This document shows, piece by piece, positions 1 to 5,829 of a stretch of 14,779 nt of DNA. Below the pieces are notes generated by a model, which was not told where the DNA came from, did not search any database, and was given only the letters and a program-made list of their open reading frames with translations. The stretch's first letter is position 1. Every line of letters begins with the position of its first letter. The position numbers and the translations under genes were made by a program. Source of the DNA: CAZWAP01 sp964632005 (GTDB lineage Bacteria > Planctomycetota > Phycisphaerae > Sedimentisphaerales > Anaerobacaceae). The DNA is taken from assembly GCA_964632005.1 (NCBI GenBank), contig CAZWAP010000053.1:1-14779 (forward strand), given 5' to 3'.

Positions 1-1
1 T

Positions 2-376
2 TCGCAACAGCACAAGCTGGTCATACCCAATTTACAGAAACAAAGTTACACCAGCGTCGGCTACGCAGATTCGACGAATTTGTATACGTATTGTGGGAAT
101 GACCCTGTAAATAACACAGATCCAAGGGGAACCCTGAAAATAAAACCTCCGAGGAGTTTAGCATGCGTAGCTTGTATGGCTAGTGTGGCACTTGCTTGTG
201 GCGCGCTTTGTGCTAGCGACCCTATTTGGGATTGTCCAGATGATACATGGAATGATTGTATGAATAAATGTATGTCGACAGTTTTTGACCCACGCAAGAG
301 CTTTGGTTCTGACAGTAATAGAGTAATCAAAGGAATTGTAATAACCTGTGTAGCGGCTTGTATCATTGGCATATAG
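2..376 (+). CDS. RHS repeat-associated core C-terminus with Cys-rich tail (5' partial)
   Basis: The frame is open from the left edge with no start, so this is the 3' end of a longer or displaced RHS reading frame. The core signature NLYTYCGNDPVNNTDPRG begins at about position 80. The segment PVNNTDPRG matches the PxxxxDPxG border that separates the RHS shell from the variable C-terminal toxin in known RHS proteins. The usual Leu after the Gly is Thr here, so self-cleavage may be lost. The tail of about 80 residues has nine cysteines, three CxxxC motifs (CGALC, CMNKC, CVAAC) and two hydrophobic stretches, one of them at the very end. I recognise no enzyme fold. A membrane-active toxin tip is a guess. 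Upstream residues (LQKQSYTSVGYAD) only loosely match an intact core, so an earlier frameshift is possible. A small two-helix membrane protein follows 13 bases later. Confidence 0.72.
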   Translation, partial: SQQHKLVIPNLQKQSYTSVGYADSTNLYTYCGNDPVNNTDPRGTLKIKPPRSLACVACMASVALACGALCASDPIWDCPDDTWNDCMNKCMSTVFDPRKSFGSDSNRVIKGIVITCVAACIIGI

Positions 377-389
377 GTTTAGTATCTCT

Positions 390-593
390 ATGAGTAATAA
401 TACACTGGATATAGTAAGGCGTATAGCAGTGGCAGTTAAATTTTTTGGCTTCGGGATAATCGGTGGTTTGTATATGGCGCATTCCCAATTTCGTCATCCT
501 TATTTATTAGTTTTCATCTTGATTTTCGCTGGTGAGTGTACTCGAGTTTGGGCAAAAGGTCGGATAATTCAGAAAAATAATTCTCCTAAATAA
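390..593 (+). CDS. small two-helix membrane protein, candidate immunity partner
   Basis: This is a 67-residue protein starting at ATG 390. A start at 366 is in frame but overlaps the preceding gene and adds nothing recognisable. Two hydrophobic segments at about residues 12-30 and 38-52 suggest an inner-membrane hairpin with a basic C-terminus (KGRIIQKNNSPK). It begins 13 bases after the RHS tail and ends 33 bases before the next RHS core fragment. That is the position where RHS and CDI toxin loci place a cognate immunity gene. No family is recognised and the ribosome-binding site is weak. The immunity role rests on position only. Confidence 0.5.
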   Translation: MSNNTLDIVRRIAVAVKFFGFGIIGGLYMAHSQFRHPYLLVFILIFAGECTRVWAKGRIIQKNNSPK

Positions 594-626
594 TGTATGG
601 ATTTCAACAAGTAGTCAAAATCTATT

Positions 627-1058
627 ATGAACTTATATGCGTATGCCCAAAACAATCCTGCAAATGGGCGAGACCCGCTTGGTCTTGATTGGACCGCGGA
701 AAGATGTGAAGAGTTACGCGGAGGGAGAAGTGCAGACATCGCGCGAAACTTAGATGATTGCCTACTAGATTGCGGTGGCTGGGCACCAGTATGAGGAGAC
801 TTGCCAGCTTGCATAATATTGTGCGCTCCGGCCGCAAGTGGTGGTCCATTGGCTTATGGAAGCTGTGTAGTCGGTTGCGCGGGTGTAACGAACCTTATTC
901 GCAGGAGTTGCCACGCGGCGTGTTGGCGCATGTCAACGATGGTAACACTGAGCATGCGCCGATCTTATAGCTACTGTATGTGTCGCGCTATGGGGTGTAG
1001 TACTGGGGAATGTCTACATCGCCTCGGTATTCCCAGAGAACGCCTTAGGAGGCATTGA
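627..1058 (+). pseudogene. displaced RHS C-terminal cassette with Cys-rich tail and in-frame TGA
   Basis: The reading frame opens with MNLYAYAQNNPANGRDPLGL, a clean RHS border with a complete PxxxxDPxGL motif. After 55 codons it meets TGA at 792-794. The same frame then continues open to 1058, and the part after the stop has the same character as the part before it, with CLLDC ahead of the TGA and CIILC, CVVGC and CHAAC behind it. This looks like one tail broken by a nonsense codon. Sense recoding is the unlikely alternative. The stretch from about residue 90 is Arg-rich and less convincing, so a further frame error there is possible. No ribosome-binding site precedes 627 and the frame just upstream holds a stop, so this is an unexpressed spare tip or relic rather than a stand-alone gene. 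Its end overlaps the ribosome-binding region of the next gene. Confidence 0.62.
1047..1052 (+). promoter_or_regulatory. ribosome binding site AGGAGG
   Basis: This is a full AGGAGG eight bases before ATG 1061. It decides the start over TTG 1055, which lies only two bases from it. It sits inside the 3' end of the preceding RHS tail, so the two genes are coupled or share a transcript. Confidence 0.7.
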
Positions 1059-1060
1059 CA

Positions 1061-1513
1061 ATGAATTCAACAATAGTACCGAGGTATGTTGCTTTTTACG
1101 GTATTATAATCTCCATGGAGTTTATTCACGCACTACGTTTGAAATCCTGGAGAGAGCTTTTTAATAAATACATGGTTTATTTGTGGCTATCCTACCTACT
1201 TTCCGGAATATACTTACTTTGCTACAGAAGTGCAAGTCAGTATCCAAGCTCCCTGATGGTTATTTCCATAATCGTTGAGTGGTGTCTCGCTGTCATGGCC
1301 TCAGTTTTTCTATGCATTTATCTTCTTTTTAGGTGGTTACTTCTCTTCGCCGAATTTACAAGGAACGAACGTTATTATTTGGCTATGAGGCAACTACGAG
1401 AGAAGCCGGTTATTGTATTGTGCATAATAGGTTTGGTCGTTTTTTTTGCTTCTTTAGACCATATCCTCAGGATATGGTTCTGGTGGGGTATTACTGCCAA
1501 TGCGACGCCGTGA
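1061..1513 (+). CDS. multi-pass membrane protein, candidate immunity partner
   Basis: This 150-residue protein has the best ribosome-binding site in the AT-rich region. Hydrophobic segments lie at about residues 8-27 (weak), 37-57, 64-95 (long, possibly two passes) and 115-145, so three or four membrane passes are likely. A charged loop, roughly EFTRNERYYLAMRQLREK, separates the last two segments. It starts 3 bases after the Cys-rich RHS tail that ends at 1058. That spacing and order are those of a toxin-immunity pair, and an integral membrane immunity protein would suit a toxin acting on the membrane. No family is recognised. The good start signal suggests this gene is still expressed although the tail before it carries a stop. 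Confidence 0.62.
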   Translation: MNSTIVPRYVAFYGIIISMEFIHALRLKSWRELFNKYMVYLWLSYLLSGIYLLCYRSASQYPSSLMVISIIVEWCLAVMASVFLCIYLLFRWLLLFAEFTRNERYYLAMRQLREKPVIVLCIIGLVVFFASLDHILRIWFWWGITANATP

Positions 1514-1660
1514 TAATCTGAAAGCTAAGTAGCTATGAGTAAGTTTTTCCGGTTCATCCTCTGGCGCTTTGGAGTGGCGACCCACAGCGTAAAATCGGGA
1601 AGTCGTTAAAGTCATGTGTAAAGTGTGCATGGAAATTCTGAGCGAGGTAAAAATAGCGGT

Positions 1661-2416
1661 ATGAAAGCCAAATTTATAATATTAGGGATTATTTCTAGCG
1701 CGGTAATAACAATTTTCATAATGATGATGATTGGGAAGCCCGGCGCCAAATCCATCGATAACATGCAACGCAGTTTTGTCACGAGCAGAGGATTTTTAGC
1801 TTCCCAGGATATCGGCATAGATAGCTACGCTAAAGCAATTTCAATCCTTCGCCAGCAGGGGCTGAACATGCAGTTTTTTGAAAAGCCGCGTACAACCGGG
1901 CAAAATCTGACGATCCCCAAAACAGCTTCCAATGAGTTCGTCAAACTGGTTATTAAGGGAGCTAAAGCAAAAAAATTGGGCATTAAGACTCCAGGCCCAT
2001 TCACTTCTGATATTTACACGCTGAATAATGAAAGATTTGAGTATAAGGATTTCGAACTTCTCTCCAAGGCAATCGCGTACTTTGCGCAAGTTGAATTAAC
2101 CGAAAAAGGCGACATAGATAAAGCCGCTCTTTTGGGGTATGTCAATCTGGCACTCGGAACGCAACTTTCAGAATATAATGTTGATTTTATACATATGCTT
2201 GGCATTGGGTGTAAAGGTTTGGGCTTAAAAACATTAGAGGAGTGCGCTACGGCTCGAAATGATGATAACTTGATGGAATTAGTGTTGGAAATGCAGCAAG
2301 AACGTGATAAAGAATTTGAGATTATCAAAAACATACCTGCTGCCGCGCCATCTTTTTGGGATTTCTTTCGTCAATGCATAAAAACAGAATCGGGAGTTGG
2401 CGAATCTGGCCAATAA
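1661..2416 (+). CDS. uncharacterised membrane-anchored protein
   Basis: ATG 1661 gives 252 residues. GTG 1625 is in frame but would put a polar stretch before the signal anchor. Residues 5-24 form one strongly hydrophobic helix, probably an uncleaved anchor or signal peptide. The remainder is soluble, mixed alpha and charged, with a Lys-rich stretch near residue 110 and a Glu/Asp-rich helix near 215-235. I recognise no family. A 16-codon ORF (1614-1664) overlaps its start by ATGA and could couple translation. The last residues (about SGVGESGQ) resemble the sequence that precedes FTG in RHS cores, and the frame beyond the TAA continues straight into an RHS core. The natural C-terminus may therefore have been replaced at a recombination junction. 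It lies between two RHS-tail units, but its partner, if any, is unclear. Confidence 0.55.
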   Translation: MKAKFIILGIISSAVITIFIMMMIGKPGAKSIDNMQRSFVTSRGFLASQDIGIDSYAKAISILRQQGLNMQFFEKPRTTGQNLTIPKTASNEFVKLVIKGAKAKKLGIKTPGPFTSDIYTLNNERFEYKDFELLSKAIAYFAQVELTEKGDIDKAALLGYVNLALGTQLSEYNVDFIHMLGIGCKGLGLKTLEECATARNDDNLMELVLEMQQERDKEFEIIKNIPAAAPSFWDFFRQCIKTESGVGESGQ

Positions 2417-2854
2417 TTTCACTGGCATTGGGACAATGAAACAGCCCTGCATTACCACAGAGCAAGATACTATGCTTACGATATCGGCCGATTTATGCAG
2501 ATAGAGCCGATTGGATATGGTGGAGGGTTGAATTTATATACCTATGTAAAAAACAACCCGGTTGATGCCACGGATTCATTTGGTAAGGTTGCAAAAGACC
2601 AAGATGATGTGAAGGGTTTTGGGGAAGATCCAGTAGATCTTCTTTGTGGCGATAAAAAAGGAATTTGGAAGAGAGCTTGCGAAATCACCTGGCGCTGTTT
2701 AATGTCATGGGGTCCTCAAAAGAGATATGCATGCGGTACAGCTAAGCGGACTTGTGAGGTTAAATGTGCCGAAGAATACGCGGATGATCCTTCGGATAAA
2801 CTAACCGACTGTTTTGGTATTTGCGAATTACATTGGTCACTGTGTGTATTATAA
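2417..2854 (+). pseudogene. displaced RHS core end with Cys-rich tail
   Basis: In frame directly after the TAA at 2414-2416 the translation reads WDNETALHYHRARYYAYDIG, then RFMQIEPIGYGG, then NLYTYVKNNPVDATDSFG. This is the most complete RHS repeat-associated core in the window. Decay is visible. FTG of the usual FTGxxWDNET is encoded one frame off at 2418-2426, DP has become EP, and the border DPxG is DSFG. ATG 2495 (in RFMQ) is the first internal start if it is translated on its own. The tail of about 100 residues has nine cysteines, including CEVKC and CFGIC. Unlike the first two tails it is hydrophilic and charged, so it may act on a soluble target. A gene for a membrane-anchored protein follows 76 bases later. 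Confidence 0.65.
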
Positions 2855-2930
2855 CGGAAAATGGAGAGACAAGTGGGGTCTTACGCAAGAATCAAGTGAC
2901 TTTATTTTAAAATTATAGATAGAATTCAAA

Positions 2931-3908
2931 ATGAAAAGGTATCTGAAGGTAATTATTATTGTATTCGGCATCACAGCTATTGTTATTTTCACACTCATCA
3001 CTTATGCACTATTTACCTTGTTTTCTGAGAGTGGTGTCAAGGAAGTAGAATTACGTTCCCTTGATCGCCAGATAAACTTCTTGCGCAATATTCAAGTATG
3101 CTTAAAGAGTTGCACTGATTGTGAAGAGCTTAAGAATAGAATTTCTGAGAGGATCTCGCAATTACAAGTAAGGAAAGGCAAGGTATCAGTTGAGTCAAAT
3201 GCAAAAAAGTTTGCCAAATCTATTTTTTCCCCCGGTTGGCCTCCCATGTTCGTAAATGTTGATGAACTACAATTTTTGTTGCGTATCGAAAAAGCTATAG
3301 CTAACTGTGCTAAATGTGAGACTATAAGGGAGAAAATATCTGAAAGAGCTGTTATGCTTCGGATGAGGCTATCATTTGAAATAGCCATTGATAGCAGAGG
3401 GAATAAACCTTGGCGCTTGACAAAAGAACTGCCGAAATATTTTTATGTCCCGAGTGATGCAAATCGAGATAGTGCAATTAGAGCATTTTGGCGCGATGGT
3501 GGTCGTGCCATAGTTTACGAAGTCCAGAGAGCATTTCCAGGAAGTGATCTAATTAACGAATTTTCCGAGCATTATTCAGTTTTAAGCTGGAAACCTTTGA
3601 AATATGACTTATCTCAACCGCTCGAGCTGGGAGGTCTTGAAGGTGGTTGGAGAAAAGGGCCCGGGGACTCATACTACTGGACGCAATTTTGGATGGACAA
3701 ACATCGTAATATACTAAATGTCAATGTCTGTTATTATGGCCACGATAAAGCGAGAGTTATAATCATCTATACTAAAGAACGACAGATAAAATCCGCACTG
3801 GAATACTATTACAAAATTCATGGCGCCTCAGATGCTGAACCAAATGGGCAGATTGTCAAAATGGTCTTAGAAGAAGGTTATAAATTTTTCCCTGTCAGGG
3901 CCATTTAA
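2931..3908 (+). CDS. membrane-anchored protein with two CxxC helical repeats
   Basis: This 325-residue protein has one N-terminal transmembrane helix (about 7-31), so the bulk is probably outside the cytoplasm. Two related helical segments follow. Residues 61-81 begin CTDCEEL and contain RISER. Residues 126-146 begin CAKCETI and contain KISER. They share 9 of 21 positions, including CxxCE, ISER and a final LxxR, which points to an internal duplication. An extra Cys57 precedes the first. The C-terminal half (about 155-325) is mixed alpha/beta and Trp/Tyr-rich, with no recognised family. It sits after the third Cys-rich RHS tail. By position it could be the immunity partner, and its own cysteine pairs could mirror those of the tail, but this is inference. 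The start lacks a clear ribosome-binding site. Confidence 0.6.
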   Translation: MKRYLKVIIIVFGITAIVIFTLITYALFTLFSESGVKEVELRSLDRQINFLRNIQVCLKSCTDCEELKNRISERISQLQVRKGKVSVESNAKKFAKSIFSPGWPPMFVNVDELQFLLRIEKAIANCAKCETIREKISERAVMLRMRLSFEIAIDSRGNKPWRLTKELPKYFYVPSDANRDSAIRAFWRDGGRAIVYEVQRAFPGSDLINEFSEHYSVLSWKPLKYDLSQPLELGGLEGGWRKGPGDSYYWTQFWMDKHRNILNVNVCYYGHDKARVIIIYTKERQIKSALEYYYKIHGASDAEPNGQIVKMVLEEGYKFFPVRAI

Positions 3909-3958
3909 TGAGCATGTCCCCGTTGTCGTTGAGAATTGATTGAAAAAGTCATGCGGTG

Positions 3959-3997
3959 CGGGTAACCAAGGCTTTGAAAAATAACTAATGTTACCCG
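3959..3997. repeat. 8-bp inverted repeat, stem-loop
   Basis: CGGGTAAC (3959-3966) and GTTACCCG (3990-3997) form an 8-bp stem with a 23-base loop, followed by TTTTC. It lies between the last AT-rich gene and the IS remnant. It could be a weak terminator for the 2931-3908 gene or part of an insertion-sequence end. Confidence 0.35.
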
Positions 3998-4336
3998 TTT
4001 TCAGGGGACCGCATGATGGGAGAGAACCGCCACAAAAAGACGAATCGTTCCAGAAGAAAAGTCCAGAAACCCGCCGGGGGCGCCGTTACCGTCGAGCTGG
4101 CCGACGGAAAGGCATGCTTTCAGATGGTGCTGCCGATGAGCGTGATGCTCTTCGATGTGGCCAGGGCCATAGAGCAGACGGCCAGCCAGGCGGGGCTGCT
4201 CATAATGAAAGCCGTGGCCGAGGAAGAGGTAGAACGAGCAGCGGGCCAAAGATACAGGCATCGGCCGGGGCATCGTGAAGGGTAGATGACGGATGATGCC
4301 TGAGACCCTATAATAGTGGGTGGTAGAGAAAACGGG
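3994..4336. mobile_element. possible remnant insertion sequence bounded by 9-bp inverted repeat
   Basis: CCCGTTTTC at 3994-4002 and GAAAACGGG at 4328-4336 are perfect inverted copies bracketing the transposase fragment. No target-site duplication is obvious outside them. A 9-bp match is short for an IS end, so the bounds are tentative. Confidence 0.3.
4013..4285 (+). pseudogene. IS256-family transposase, N-terminal fragment
   Basis: This is a 90-residue ORF from ATGATG at 4013. Its second half (LLIMKAVAEEEVERAAGQRY, then RHRPG) matches the N-terminal region of IS256/mutator-type transposases, where an alpha-helical segment ends in EEEV..L.G.RY.H.P. The family normally runs to about 400 residues with a DDE catalytic core. 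Here a TAG stop comes straight after RHRPGHREG and no catalytic domain follows, so it is dead. It sits on the boundary between the AT-rich RHS array and the GC-rich chromosome, and is flanked by a 9-bp inverted repeat (3994-4002 and 4328-4336). Family assignment is from pattern memory over a short stretch. Confidence 0.6.
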
Positions 4337-4372
4337 GTCAGAGCGAAGCAGGCCCGTCGGTTGTTAAGCGGG

Positions 4373-4402
4373 TTGCAATTGATGCCCTTGTTGTGGTATT
4401 AT
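4373..4402 (+). promoter_or_regulatory. possible sigma70-type promoter
   Basis: TTGCAA (4373-4378) and TATTAT (4397-4402) with an 18-base spacer lie upstream of the prepilin gene. It would leave a leader of about 160 bases before the preferred ATG at 4568. Confidence 0.4.
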
Positions 4403-4553
4403 TGGGCGTGTGGCGTACAGGAGCAGTGATCGTTAAGCGAAATGGAAAATGTCAGCTCAGCTAAACCGGAGGAGATTTTGTGGGCGGAGCCGGGCAAAAT
4501 CCAGGGTTTTCCGGCAGGTCCGAGAGGGCAACGGTCAATCGAGCGGATACCGC

Positions 4554-4560
4554 GGGAGGA
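4554..4560 (+). promoter_or_regulatory. ribosome binding site GGGAGGA
   Basis: This lies seven bases before ATG 4568. It decides that start over the in-frame ATG 4442, which has no such site and would add a 42-residue leader untypical of prepilins. Confidence 0.6.
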
Positions 4561-4567
4561 CGAGGCA

Positions 4568-5476
4568 ATGAGTCGCATTGTTCGCGGGCGGATATGGTGC
4601 AGGACTTCGGAAGCGGGAATTGCCAGCCGGCCGCTCGATGTGTCTTGTAGAGGGTTCACTCTGGTGGAGCTGCTGGTCGTAATTGCAATCATCGCACTGC
4701 TTATGGCGGTTCTGATGCCGGCACTGCAGAAAGCAAGGGATATGGCCAGGCGCATCAGTTGCGGCAGCCGACTCAGGCAATGGGGAACTGCCATACAGAT
4801 GTACACCAACGACAACGACGGGCAATTGATGGCGATGGTGAACAAATGGGGCGGCCACGTGTATCCGCATTACATCAATAATGAACCGCTGAAGCTGGGG
4901 GACACGGTGATGTGGAACATGGTGAGCATCAATCCGTACATCAAGGCGTTTGGTCCTGACTACAAGGGCACGGGGAAGGTGAGCGAGATGGTTACGTGCC
5001 CGTGCTGCAGCGGTGATTTCATGCAGGAATGGATCAAAGTAGTGAACTGGCGCAGCCATAATTTCGCGGAGATTGCATACAGCTACTACGGGCGGGTGGA
5101 TCTGCTTGCGGATAGAGAGTGCGGCGTCAATGCAAAGAAGGACCTGACGGGCAAGATACTGAGTGCGAAGAGGCTGGTGATGTCGGAAATTCTGAACCTT
5201 GACGGGAGCGACCGGATTTACCGGTACAACCACGGCAGGGGCGGGTGGTCCTGGAACGAGACGTGGATTCACAATCCAAGCCGAGCGGTTCCATTCGGGC
5301 AAGGTGCCGCTACGGGCAGAAGCCAGCTGTTTGGCGATAATCACGTGATCTGGAGGGTAATCGACCTAAAGCCGAATCTTCCTGATATGAGCCCTCTGCC
5401 TCATACGAACATGGAGGAGTGGAACGGCCCGGGAAGCGGGTGGCTGGGAGGAGGGGCCGACCCGGACTTGTATTGA
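4568..5476 (+). CDS. prepilin-type N-terminal cleavage/methylation protein (type II secretion pseudopilin-like)
   Basis: This 302-residue protein has a textbook type IV prepilin signal: a basic leader, then CRG/FTLVELLVVIAIIALL, with the cleavage Gly at 29, mature Phe at 30 and the conserved Glu at 34. The 28-residue leader is long, as is common in planctomycetes. After the hydrophobic helix (30-52) comes CGSRLRQWGTAIQMYTNDND, the conserved stretch of the planctomycete pilin-like paralogues. Near the C-terminus LFGDNHVIW matches their (A/G)DGHVxW-type motif. A peptidase/methylase of the PilD type would process it, and the mature protein would enter a pseudopilus or surface structure. These genomes carry dozens of such genes, and single ones often lie alone, as here. 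A CxxC pair (CPCC) lies mid-protein. Specific function is unknown. Confidence 0.88.
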   Translation: MSRIVRGRIWCRTSEAGIASRPLDVSCRGFTLVELLVVIAIIALLMAVLMPALQKARDMARRISCGSRLRQWGTAIQMYTNDNDGQLMAMVNKWGGHVYPHYINNEPLKLGDTVMWNMVSINPYIKAFGPDYKGTGKVSEMVTCPCCSGDFMQEWIKVVNWRSHNFAEIAYSYYGRVDLLADRECGVNAKKDLTGKILSAKRLVMSEILNLDGSDRIYRYNHGRGGWSWNETWIHNPSRAVPFGQGAATGRSQLFGDNHVIWRVIDLKPNLPDMSPLPHTNMEEWNGPGSGWLGGGADPDLY

Positions 5477-5829
5477 GGGATGTTGGCGGCCGGGGCGCGG
5501 ATGAGTGCAAATCCGGGTTTATAATTGATCGTAGATTGCAGGGCGTCAGGGGGGCGGGGCGTGACGCTTGGAGTTCAATCGTCGGTGGTCGTAGGGCGGC
5601 TCAGGGCACAGGGGGCCGGCGGAGTCTGCGGCGAGGCGTATTGCTTCGTCCGTTGCCAGTGCCGGGCACGGCAGAGAGGTCGGGAATTCTCTAATTCTGC
5701 ATAGTACATAAAACGGGGCCAGGCCAGGGCGAGAGTCAAGCGGTCTTGGGTGCAGGAGAGAGAAAGCAGAGGCAGCGGGCCAGATGCAGGTGCCTGTTAA
5801 CGGTGAGGGCAGTTATAAGGGACGTAGCA
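5477..5829 (+). other. gene-poor GC-rich intergenic
   Basis: No convincing gene is seen. Features are minor: GCGTCA (5543-5548) opposite TGACGC (5562-5567), a bulged hairpin at 5655-5672, and AAAACGGGGCCAG at 5710-5722, which repeats a motif found at 4329-4341 with one mismatch. No clear promoter for the following lipoprotein gene could be picked out. Confidence 0.45.

Noticed and set aside
1535..1609. 24-codon ORF between the membrane gene and the 252-residue gene
   Set aside because: No ribosome-binding site and no recognisable sequence; too short to support.
4442..4567. N-terminal extension of the prepilin gene from ATG 4442
   Set aside because: It has no ribosome-binding site; it would place a 70-residue leader before the cleavage site, whereas ATG 4568 has GGGAGGA at proper spacing.
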